Shown here one piece after another: positions 7,113 to 12,671 of a stretch of 12,671 nt of DNA (within the stretch, counting starts at the first letter, position 1; each line of letters opens with the position of its first letter). The position numbers and the translations under genes were made by a program. The notes beneath the pieces are model-generated. The model was not told the DNA's origin, did no database searches, and saw only the letters and a list, made by a program, of their open reading frames with translations. The stretch lies in assembly GCA_965372385.1 (NCBI GenBank), contig CBDVCD010000076.1:1-12671 (forward strand), given 5' to 3'. The stretch comes from JASJBU01 sp965372385. Lineage in GTDB: Bacteria > Pseudomonadota > Gammaproteobacteria > Chromatiales > Chromatiaceae.

Positions 7113-7651
7113 TGAAAGTATGCATCCTCTCTGACAGCCACGATCATATCCCGCTGCTCGATGCCGCCGTGGCTGAGGCAAAGCAGGCGGGCGCGGAGAC
7201 CGTACTGCACTGTGGAGACGTGGTCGCCCCCAGCACGCTGCACTGCCTGGACAAATATGATCTGCCGATTCATGTCATCCATGGCAACAACACCGGCGAC
7301 CTCTACACCCTGGGACGCCTCGCCAACCGGGAGGGGTCCAATATCCACTATCATGGGATGGATGCGGGCGTGGAACTGGCCGGGCGCAAGATCTTCCTGG
7401 TCCACTATCCTCACTATGCCCGGGCCATGGCAGCCACCGGCGATTGGGACCTGGTCTGCTGCGGTCACAGCCATAAATACAAATATGAGGAACTGGCCAA
7501 TATCAAGGGCGGCATAACCCCTCTGGTCAATCCTGGCACTGTCGGCGGCGTGGGTCGTGCACCGGCAACCTATGTCATGGCTGACCTGGAGACCATGAGT
7601 TTTGAGGTTCGGGAAATTAATAAGGCCATAGAGCGCGAGGCGAGTTACTGA
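7112..7651 (+). CDS. YfcE/MJ0936-type metallophosphoesterase
   Basis: This 179-residue calcineurin-like phosphoesterase has all the dimetal motifs in order: LSDSHD (Asp8, His10), HCGDVV (Asp36), HGNN (Asn59), LVHYPH (His98) and CGHSHK (His119, His121). Length and the closing NPGTVGG segment fit the small YfcE/MJ0936 group, whose members act on phosphodiesters in vitro; the physiological substrate is unknown. It is cytoplasmic, with no signal peptide. It overlaps ppa by one base at the start and moaC by one base at the end (TGATG, 7649-7653), so it is the middle gene of a tight operon. Its own Shine-Dalgarno is weak, in keeping with translational coupling. Confidence 0.92.
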   Translation: MKVCILSDSHDHIPLLDAAVAEAKQAGAETVLHCGDVVAPSTLHCLDKYDLPIHVIHGNNTGDLYTLGRLANREGSNIHYHGMDAGVELAGRKIFLVHYPHYARAMAATGDWDLVCCGHSHKYKYEELANIKGGITPLVNPGTVGGVGRAPATYVMADLETMSFEVREINKAIEREASY

Positions 7652-8130
7652 TGTCGGAGCTGACCCATTTCAACGCCTCAGGCGAGGCACACATGGTCGA
7701 TGTCGGCGCTAAGTCCGTTACCCATCGCATCGCCGTCACTGAAGGACACATCAGCATGCAGCCTGAAACCCTCAGATTGATCATGCAGGGTGGCCATAAA
7801 AAGGGGGATGTGCTTGGCATCGCAAGGATTGCCGGCATCATGGCGGCGAAAAAGACCTCCGACCTGGTACCACTCTGCCATCCCCTGGCACTGACAAAGA
7901 TCAATATCGACCTCGAACCCGCCCCAGACACCAACAGTGTCCACTGCAAAAGTCGGGTGGAGACCCGCGGTCAGACCGGCGTGGAGATGGAGGCCCTGTG
8001 TGCCACCCAGATCGCCCTGCTCACCATCTATGACATGTGTAAGGCAGTCGATCGCGGCATGACTATCGATCGGGTCAGACTGCTGGAGAAGGCCGGGGGG
8101 AAATCTGGACATTGGGAAAGGTCCGACTAA
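7651..8130 (+). CDS. moaC: Cyclic pyranopterin monophosphate synthase MoaC
   Basis: MoaC, together with the radical-SAM enzyme MoaA, makes cyclic pyranopterin monophosphate from GTP, the first stage of molybdenum cofactor synthesis. The 159-residue protein matches E. coli MoaC residue for residue at the active site: Lys51 (HKKGDVLG), His77 (PLCHPL), the GVEMEAL loop (110-116), Asp128 and Lys131 (YDMCKA). The ATG at 7651 overlaps the preceding stop by one base and has GAGG about 10 bases upstream. No other moa gene is in the window, so molybdenum cofactor genes must lie elsewhere. Nothing like a terminator follows; the hemerythrin remnant comes 26 bp later. Confidence 0.97.
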   Translation: MSELTHFNASGEAHMVDVGAKSVTHRIAVTEGHISMQPETLRLIMQGGHKKGDVLGIARIAGIMAAKKTSDLVPLCHPLALTKINIDLEPAPDTNSVHCKSRVETRGQTGVEMEALCATQIALLTIYDMCKAVDRGMTIDRVRLLEKAGGKSGHWERSD

Positions 8131-8156
8131 GTTTCCAATCCCCCACTATCAATTGA

Positions 8157-8453
8157 GTTAACCTTCGCATCCACTTCACCGTTGAAGAGAGCCTGATGCG
8201 CATCCTCAACTATCCAGGCAACGAGGAACACAAAGAGATCCATGAGGAACTTCTAAACCATGTCATCGAACTGAAGGAAAAGGTCGAGTCTGGCAAGACC
8301 ACCATCGGCTTTTAACTCATGCACTTCCTCAAAAACTGACTGACCAAGCACATCATGGAAGAGGATATGCGATACAGCAGTTTCTTCCTGGCCGCTGGAG
8401 CAAAGCCCAAGCTGGAGAAAAGATCCTGGATCAAGCGCCTCTGGGGGAGTTGA
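8157..8453 (+). pseudogene. Bacteriohemerythrin remnant with two internal stops
   Basis: Read in one frame, this stretch encodes the C-terminal two thirds of a bacteriohemerythrin, an O2-binding di-iron four-helix protein. Visible segments are HFTVEESLM (the His/Glu ligand pair), HKEIHEELL (HxxxH), LMHFLKN-stop-LTKHIMEED (HxxxxD) and the usual Lys/Trp-rich tail ending at the TGA at 8451-8453. The frame is broken by TAA at 8313-8315 and by TGA at 8337-8339. The second replaces the expected Trp of a FLKNWLTKH-type segment, which fits a TGG to TGA change. The N-terminal helix with its His ligand and any start codon are missing: a stop (8154-8156) lies directly upstream, and moaC ends at 8130. 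Conservation of the other ligands suggests recent decay. Confidence 0.8.
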
Positions 8454-8456
8454 CCA

Positions 8457-8470
8457 GGAGCAACAGCTCC
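8457..8470. other. Small hairpin between the pseudogene and engB
   Basis: GGAGC-AACA-GCTCC forms a perfect 5-bp stem with a 4-nt loop. No T-run follows. The 59 bases before engB otherwise show no clear promoter and no Shine-Dalgarno sequence. Confidence 0.3.
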
Positions 8471-8512
8471 ATGTAGGGTTCACAGCCATCCTTCAACTTC
8501 CCGACATCCCCT

Positions 8513-9118
8513 ATGAATCCTTACTACCACCAGGCCAGGTTTCTCAAGAGTGCCGCACGCCTGGCCCAGGCACCTGACGACAAGGGCATAGAGGTGGCCT
8601 TCGCGGGCCGTTCGAATGCGGGAAAATCAAGCGCCATCAATACCCTGTGCAACCAAAAAAGCCTCGCCCGCACGAGTAAAACCCCTGGGCGCACACAACT
8701 CCTCAATTTTTTTGAGCTGGATGATCAACGCCGCCTGGTAGATCTGCCGGGTTATGGCTATGCCAAGGTGGCGGAAAAGATCAAACGCGAGTGGCAGGGG
8801 GCCCTGGCGGACTATATCGAACACCGCGAGTGTCTGCGTGGCCTGATCCTCATGATGGATATTCGTCATCCGCTCAAGGAGTTCGACCTGCAGATGCTGG
8901 ATTGGAACATCCACTTCGGACTCCCGACCCATATCCTGCTCACCAAGACCGACAAGCTCAAGCGGGGCCCCGCAAACAATACCCTACTGCAGGTTCGCAA
9001 GGCCTTCGACGATTATCCAGAGATCACCGTTCAGCTCTTCTCCGCACTGAAACATTTGGGCATAGACGAAGCCCATCAGGTGTTGGACAGCTGGTTCGAT
9101 GTAGAGCGCGGTGGGTAA
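8513..9118 (+). CDS. engB: Ribosome biogenesis GTP-binding protein EngB (YihA/YsxC)
   Basis: EngB is an essential small GTPase that assists late assembly of the 50S ribosomal subunit. The 201-residue protein has the full set of G motifs: GRSNAGKS (32-39, P-loop), Thr57 in TSKTPGRTQ (switch I), DLPGYGYA (77-84, G3), TKTD (144-147, G4) and SAL (177-179, G5). The start MNPYYHQARFLKSA is typical of gammaproteobacterial EngB, so the ATG at 8513 is right even though no good Shine-Dalgarno precedes it. The stop TAA overlaps the T-run of the minus-strand terminator at 9117-9163. It is convergent with polA, the classical gammaproteobacterial arrangement. Confidence 0.96.
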   Translation: MNPYYHQARFLKSAARLAQAPDDKGIEVAFAGRSNAGKSSAINTLCNQKSLARTSKTPGRTQLLNFFELDDQRRLVDLPGYGYAKVAEKIKREWQGALADYIEHRECLRGLILMMDIRHPLKEFDLQMLDWNIHFGLPTHILLTKTDKLKRGPANNTLLQVRKAFDDYPEITVQLFSALKHLGIDEAHQVLDSWFDVERGG

Positions 9119-9163
9119 AAAAAGGAGGCCCCAGTGCCCAAAGGGGGGAAGGCACATGGGGCC
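9117..9163 (-). terminator. Strong rho-independent terminator, minus strand
   Basis: Read on the minus strand, GGCCCC-AT-GTGCC pairs with GGCAC-T-GGGGCC (11 G-C-rich pairs with a small bulge) around a 12-nt pyrimidine-rich loop, and TCC plus seven T follow. In forward coordinates the stem arms are 9127-9138 and 9151-9163, with an A7 run at 9117-9123. On the plus strand no T-run follows, so it serves leftward transcripts: the candidate sRNA and possibly read-through from polA. Confidence 0.85.
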
Positions 9164-9237
9164 GGGATCTTTCCGGATGGGGTGTCCGAAAAGAGTGGGC
9201 TGCAAAGGAGGAGAGCAACCCGTCGGTCGTACGACTT
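9117..9237 (-). ncRNA. Candidate small regulatory RNA at the Spot 42/ErsA locus
   Basis: An RNA of about 120 nt is predicted between convergent engB and polA, on the polA strand. Folding by eye gives three stem-loops. SL1 pairs minus-strand GGGTTGC (9221-9215) with GCAGCCC (9203-9197); its 11-nt loop TCTCCTCCTTT contains CCUCC. SL2 pairs TCTTTTCGGA (9194-9185) with TCCGGAAAGA (9177-9168), 10 pairs with one wobble, around loop CACCCCA. SL3 is the terminator at 9117-9163, with a C-rich loop. A 10-bp palindrome GTCGTACGAC (9226-9235) lies near the 5' end. C-rich loops, a 3' terminator with U7 (a typical Hfq site) and a sigma-E-like promoter are hallmarks of trans-acting sRNAs. Spot 42 (109 nt) and ErsA (about 130 nt) occupy this position in E. 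coli and Pseudomonas. Sequence homology to either is not claimed. The exact 5' end is inferred from the promoter. Confidence 0.6.
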
Positions 9238-9243
9238 AACCAA

Positions 9244-9271
9244 TGAGACTGGTCGGTTATTAGAAAGTTCC
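9244..9271 (-). promoter_or_regulatory. Sigma-E/AlgU-like promoter of the candidate sRNA
   Basis: On the minus strand GGAACTT (9271-9265) is followed after 16 bp by TCTCA (9248-9244). The extracytoplasmic-stress sigma factor consensus is about GAACTT-N16/17-TCTGA, so the -35 is perfect and the -10 matches 4 of 5. Transcription would begin near 9237. ErsA of Pseudomonas is known to depend on AlgU (sigma-22), which makes the match more meaningful. Confidence 0.5.
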
Positions 9272-9373
9272 AATGATGGATAAACTTTTATTGCGCCTTT
9301 AACCATACAAAAATCCAGGAAAATGTTTGGAGAGCTGCGTACAGATCACGCAAGATGGCTGGTGTGATCGGGT

Positions 9374-9538
9374 TTAAGTCGATTTTTTACCTGGGAAACA
9401 GGCAAATTCCACCACAAATCCGACCAAAACGAGCAATATCAGGCCCTCAAACAGGCTGAACCAGACCAGCGGCAGCCCCAGGGCAAAATAGAACAGATAA
9501 CGGAATATACGACTGCGTTTCCAGATTGGCTCATTCAC
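9374..9538 (-). CDS. Small hydrophobic membrane protein downstream of polA
   Basis: A 54-codon ORF starts with GTG immediately after the polA TAG, in the same frame with no gap. GAGG within the polA 3' end lies 8 bases before the GTG, a good Shine-Dalgarno spacing, so coupled translation is plausible. The product has a basic N-terminus (KRSRIFR), then about 35 hydrophobic residues (about 13-48) with one Glu at 31 and a Gly-Leu-Pro turn, ending in PGKKST. This suggests one long or two short transmembrane helices with a cytoplasmic, positively charged N-terminus. No function is recognised. The alternative is chance translation of non-coding 3' UTR, but an unbroken hydrophobic frame with charged ends argues against that. 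Confidence 0.55.
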   Translation of the reverse strand: MNEPIWKRSRIFRYLFYFALGLPLVWFSLFEGLILLVLVGFVVEFACFPGKKST

Positions 9539-12241
9539 CTAATGCGCCTCATCCCAGTTGTCACCCACACCCAGCCCCACTACCAGGGGAACCGCCAGTT
9601 CAGCGGCTGATTCCATGTGTCCGCACAGGATTCCGCTGGCCTCATCGAGAAAACCTTCCCGCACCTCGAGCACCAGTTCGTCGTGGACCTGCATCAGCAA
9701 GCGTGCCGGAGGCTTGTCCGACTGAATCCAACCATCCACCGCCAACATGGCGCGCTTGATGATATCCGCAGCCGTACCCTGCATGGGGGCGTTGATGGCA
9801 GTACGCTCCGCTGCCATGCGCCGCTGATGGTTGCGGGCATTGATGTCCGGCAGATAGAGTCGACGGCCGAACAGGGTCTCCACATAACCTCTGTCGTGGG
9901 CCTCTTTACGGGTACGTTCCATGAACGCCTGGACGCCTGGATAGCGTTGAAAATAGAGATCCACATACTCCTGTGCCGCTCCCCGCTCGATCCCCAACTG
10001 CCTGGCCAGGCCAAAGGCGGACATGCCGTAGATCAGACCGAAGTTGATCGCCTTGGCTGAGCGACGCTGCTCCGTCGTGACCTCGTCGAGGGGCATACCA
10101 AACACCTCCGCGGCGGTTGCCCGATGGATATCCTCACCAGCCGCAAAGGCCGCCAGCAGCCTCTTATCTTCAGAGAGATGGGCCATGATGCGCAGTTCGA
10201 TCTGGGAGTAGTCCGCTGCCACCATCTTCCAGCCTGGCTCGGGCACGAAGGCCTGACGGATACGGCGCCCGGCCTCGCTGCGCACCGGGATGTTCTGCAG
10301 ATTGGGGTCAGAGGAGGAGAGCCGCCCGGTGGCCGCCACCGCCTGATGGTAGGAGGTATGTACCCGCCCGGTCGACGGGTCGACCATCTTCGGCAGCTTG
10401 TCGGTATAGGTAGATTTCAGTTTTGAGAGACCGCGATGCTCCAGAATCAGCGCCGGCAGCTCATGGCCCTGTTCGGCCAGTTCCACCAGCACCGACTCGG
10501 CTGTGGAGGGGGCGCCCTTCGGGGTCTTGGCGATCACCGGCAGCTGCAGTTCGTTGAAAAAGATCTCGCCGATCTGTTTTGGTGAGCCGAGATTGAAAGA
10601 GTGGCCGGCGGCCTCATAGGCCTGCTGCTCCAGCTCATGCATGCCCTTGGCCAGCTCCTGACTCTGCCGTAGTAACATCTGGCTGTCGATCCGTACGCCG
10701 TTGCGTTCCATACGGGAGAGCACCGGCACCAGACGCACCTCCAGTGACTGGAACAACTCTGCAAGTGAGGACTCGCTTTCGAGCTTGGGCCAGAGGGTTT
10801 CATGCAGCCGTAGCGTAATGTCCGCATCTTCTGCCGCATAGGGCCCCGCCTGCTCCAGCTCGATCTGATTGAAGGTGAGCTGCTTCTTGCCCTTACCGGC
10901 GATATCCTCGAAGTGAATGGTTGCGTGGTTGAGATATTTCCACGCCAGGGAATCCATATCATGCCGAGTGGCGGTGGAGTCCAGCACATAGGATTCCAGC
11001 ATGGTATCAAAGGCGATGCCCCGCAGCTCGATCCCATAACGGGCCAGGATGCTCATGTCATATTTCAGATTCTGGCCGACCTTTTTATGCTTTTCATCCT
11101 CCAGCAACGGCTTGAGCTGAGTAAGTACCCACTCACGATCCAGCTGAGTTGGTGCACCAGGATAGTCGTGGGCGACCGGCACATAGGCGGCCTTGCCCGG
11201 AGTCACGGCGAAGGAGAGCCCCACCAACTCCGCCTGCATATAGTCGAGGCTGGTGGTTTCGGTGTCGAAGGCGAACAGCTCGGCCTGTTTCAGCTGCTGC
11301 AGCCACTGCTTGAAGGTTTTTTTCGTCAGCAGGGTTGCATATTCGGTATCCAGGCTTAAAGGTTCATCTTTGCTCTTTGCAGGTTCTCCACCCTCAAGGG
11401 TCGCCAGCAGGCGATTCGATTCCATACGACTATAGTGTTCCCGCAGACCCTCGGTGTCAGGGCTTACCGGACGGTAATCCTTCGGCCCCTGTTCCAACTC
11501 GACATCCAGTTTTATGCTCGCGAGCTTTCTGGAAAGCGGCAGTTGCTCCAGACTGGCCCGCAGGTTTTCACCGATCTTGCCCTTGATCTCATCCGCATGG
11601 GCCATGAGATTGTCCAGGTCAGCATATTCGCCGAGCCACTTGGCCGCCGTCTTCGGTCCGCACTTCGGCACCCCGGGTATGTTGTCCACCGCATCCCCCA
11701 TCAAGGCGAGGAAATCGATGATCTGTTCCGGGGTCACGCCGAACTTGTCGATCACACCCTGACGATCGGTGAAGGTCTCTGACATGGTGTTGACCAGGCT
11801 GACATGCTGGTTGACCAACTGGGCCATGTCCTTGTCCCCGGTGGAGATCAGGGTGTCCAGCCCGAGTTCCGTGGCCTGGGCGGCCAGGGTGCCGATCACA
11901 TCGTCCGCCTCTACGCCTCCGATCATCACCAGCGGCAGACCCATGGCCCTGATGATGTCGTGCAGCGGCTCGATCTGACAGCGCAGTTCATCCGGCATGG
12001 GTGGCCGGTTCGCCTTGTATTCGGGGTAGATCTCATTGCGGAAACTGCCGCCAGGGGCATCGAATACCACCGCCAGGTACTCGGGCTGGTAGTCGTCGAT
12101 CAGACGCCGAAGCATGTTGAGCACGCCGACGATGGCGCCGGTTGGCTCGCCCTGGGAGTTAGTCAGTGGCGGCAGCGCATGAAAGGCGCGAAACAGGTAG
12201 GACGATCCGTCCACCAGAACGAAGGGGTTGGCTGAAGACAT
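9539..12241 (-). CDS. polA: DNA polymerase I
   Basis: The gene encodes the repair and lagging-strand polymerase that removes RNA primers and fills gaps. The 900-residue protein (E. coli 928) is complete, with three domains. The 5'-nuclease domain (about 1-290) has the VDGSSYLFRAFHA start, VVFDAP, GVEADDVIG and GDKDM. The 3'-5' exonuclease domain (about 300-490) keeps all acidic residues: Asp326 and Glu328 (FDTETT), Asp395 (NLKYD) and the YAAEDADIT segment, so it should proofread. The polymerase domain (about 500-900) has motif A DYSQIELR (Asp677), motif B RRSAKAINFGLIYG (Lys730, Tyr738) and motif C QVHDE (853-855). The C-terminus GDNWDEAH matches the normal family end, so the TAG at 9539-9541 is the true stop. 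The ATG at 12241 gives a standard N-terminus; its Shine-Dalgarno is weak. Confidence 0.98.
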   Translation of the reverse strand: MSSANPFVLVDGSSYLFRAFHALPPLTNSQGEPTGAIVGVLNMLRRLIDDYQPEYLAVVFDAPGGSFRNEIYPEYKANRPPMPDELRCQIEPLHDIIRAMGLPLVMIGGVEADDVIGTLAAQATELGLDTLISTGDKDMAQLVNQHVSLVNTMSETFTDRQGVIDKFGVTPEQIIDFLALMGDAVDNIPGVPKCGPKTAAKWLGEYADLDNLMAHADEIKGKIGENLRASLEQLPLSRKLASIKLDVELEQGPKDYRPVSPDTEGLREHYSRMESNRLLATLEGGEPAKSKDEPLSLDTEYATLLTKKTFKQWLQQLKQAELFAFDTETTSLDYMQAELVGLSFAVTPGKAAYVPVAHDYPGAPTQLDREWVLTQLKPLLEDEKHKKVGQNLKYDMSILARYGIELRGIAFDTMLESYVLDSTATRHDMDSLAWKYLNHATIHFEDIAGKGKKQLTFNQIELEQAGPYAAEDADITLRLHETLWPKLESESSLAELFQSLEVRLVPVLSRMERNGVRIDSQMLLRQSQELAKGMHELEQQAYEAAGHSFNLGSPKQIGEIFFNELQLPVIAKTPKGAPSTAESVLVELAEQGHELPALILEHRGLSKLKSTYTDKLPKMVDPSTGRVHTSYHQAVAATGRLSSSDPNLQNIPVRSEAGRRIRQAFVPEPGWKMVAADYSQIELRIMAHLSEDKRLLAAFAAGEDIHRATAAEVFGMPLDEVTTEQRRSAKAINFGLIYGMSAFGLARQLGIERGAAQEYVDLYFQRYPGVQAFMERTRKEAHDRGYVETLFGRRLYLPDINARNHQRRMAAERTAINAPMQGTAADIIKRAMLAVDGWIQSDKPPARLLMQVHDELVLEVREGFLDEASGILCGHMESAAELAVPLVVGLGVGDNWDEAH

Positions 12242-12285
12242 GAGCTGCGAAATAAGCGTGTGAGACCGAGTGGGAATGTTAGCGG

Positions 12286-12315
12286 ATTATTGGATGGTTT
12301 GTCCCCTGCCTTCAA
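12286..12315 (-). promoter_or_regulatory. Probable polA promoter
   Basis: On the minus strand TTGAAG (12315-12310) and AATAAT (12291-12286) are separated by 18 bp. Transcription would start near 12279, giving a leader of about 38 nt before the polA ATG. Confidence 0.4.
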
Positions 12316-12383
12316 CAGCGGACTTGGTTGGCAAGCATCCCGCCCTTCCTAATATACGGATACTACTTGCTAATGCGAACGGT

Positions 12384-12487
12384 GGATAGCCGGCATGCTC
12401 CTCCATGGGACGCTGTAAATACTTCCCTGTAGGCTTGACGGTAGCATCCTTGCTACCGACACCCACGGAGAATCATGTCGGCTATCC
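12384..12487. repeat. Nested palindromic element (about 104 bp)
   Basis: The outer arms GGATAGCCGGCATG (12384-12397) and CATGTCGGCTATCC (12474-12487) pair over 14 bp with one G-T. Inside them CTCCATGGG (12401-12409) pairs with CCCACGGAG (12462-12470) with one mismatch. Within these is a perfect hairpin, CGGTAGCA-TCCT-TGCTACCG (12439-12458). The asymmetric left interior (12410-12438) is unpaired. No ORF and no T-run accompany it. The form suggests a dispersed palindromic (REP- or MITE-like) intergenic repeat; copy number cannot be judged from one window. Confidence 0.6.
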
Positions 12488-12562
12488 TATGAACTGTTTA
12501 GTAGCTAGCGCCTCTCGCCATTGGACCCTAAGTGCAAACTTCAAGCCCCTGAGATGGAGGAT
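12488..12562. other. Intergenic sequence without recognised features
   Basis: I see no coding, promoter or repeat signal between the palindromic element and the terminator to its right. Confidence 0.4.
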
Positions 12563-12585
12563 AAAAAAGGGCGCCAGAGGCGCCC
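12563..12585 (-). terminator. Rho-independent terminator of a leftward gene beyond the window
   Basis: GGGCGCC (12569-12575) and GGCGCCC (12579-12585) form a perfect 7-bp G-C stem with a 3-nt loop. On the minus strand it is followed by TTTTTT (12568-12563). On the plus strand there is no T-run. It therefore ends a minus-strand transcript entering from the right edge. Confidence 0.8.
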
Positions 12586-12614
12586 TTGAAGGTGGGGGGT
12601 TTCAGCCTTTGTTA

Positions 12615-12671
12615 TTATCCTAGATTCCTCAGTTGACCGCTCCATTCTACTGTTAACGAGTTGAAATTATG
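12615..12671 (-). CDS. Possible 3' end of a leftward gene, truncated by window edge
   Basis: From the right edge one minus-strand frame is open for 18 codons and stops at TAA (12617-12615), about 30 nt before the terminator at 12563-12585. The other two minus frames stop within six codons of the edge. The terminator implies a gene here, but 18 residues are too few to identify it or to prove it is coding. Confidence 0.25.
   Translation of the reverse strand, partial: HNFNSLTVEWSGQLRNLG

Noticed and set aside
8253..8489. Minus-strand ORF of 78 codons over the hemerythrin remnant
   Set aside because: It is antisense to recognisable hemerythrin sequence and has no protein-like character of its own.
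9127..9163. Plus-strand terminator for engB
   Set aside because: The hairpin is followed by GGGATC rather than T residues on the plus strand; the T-run exists only on the minus strand.
8791..9246. Plus-strand ORF of 151 codons overlapping engB
   Set aside because: It is an alternative frame of conserved EngB codons with a low-complexity Gly/Arg/Pro composition and no start signal.
9617..10060. Plus-strand ORFs inside polA, such as this 147-codon frame and those at 10913-11359 and 11804-12235
   Set aside because: They are antisense shadows of a fully conserved polA and have no recognisable domains.
1..12671. tRNA, rRNA, CRISPR array, insertion sequence or phage genes
   Set aside because: I looked for cloverleaf ends, regularly spaced repeats and transposase or integrase motifs on both strands and saw none.

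Overview
The window looks like a chromosome segment of a gammaproteobacterium. The evidence is a DNA polymerase I gene (polA) convergent with the ribosome-biogenesis GTPase gene engB, the arrangement in which Escherichia coli carries the Spot 42 sRNA and Pseudomonas carries ErsA. Family I pyrophosphatase and MoaC also match the E. coli residue pattern almost position for position. A 5'-truncated gene for a giant ankyrin/coiled-coil protein and a decayed bacteriohemerythrin would suit an environmental or host-associated, possibly sulfur-oxidising lineage, but that is inference.

Layout from left to right. (1) 1-3197 (+): the 3' part of a gene for a very large ankyrin-repeat and coiled-coil protein; its true start is left of the window. 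(2) 3223-4191 (-): an endonuclease/exonuclease/phosphatase-fold protein, convergent with the first gene. (3) 4192-6460: a visibly more AT-rich stretch with two exported proteins, a DUF2202 ferritin-like protein and an amidohydrolase-fold protein. They are separated by intergenic DNA with an operator-like palindrome and a long stem-loop. (4) 6503-8130 (+): a compact operon of ppa, a YfcE-type phosphoesterase and moaC, in which consecutive genes overlap by one base, behind a good -10 box. (5) 8157-8453 (+): a bacteriohemerythrin pseudogene with a missing N-terminus and two internal stops. (6) 8513-9118 (+): engB. (7) 9117-9538 (-): a candidate small RNA with its own sigma-E-like promoter and strong terminator, then a 54-codon membrane-protein gene that begins directly after the polA stop. 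(8) 9539-12241 (-): a complete, proofreading-type polA. (9) 12242-12671: the polA promoter region, a 104-bp nested palindromic element, and a terminator for a leftward gene lying beyond the window.

The most interesting part is the polA-engB intergenic space. The minus strand carries a GAACTT-N16-TCTCA promoter-like pair. About 120 nt of potential RNA follow, folding by eye into three stem-loops whose loops are all pyrimidine/C-rich, the first containing CCUCC, complementary to a Shine-Dalgarno core. The last stem-loop is followed by seven U residues. Position, size, promoter type and structure all point to an unannotated regulatory RNA at the Spot 42/ErsA locus, probably under envelope-stress control.
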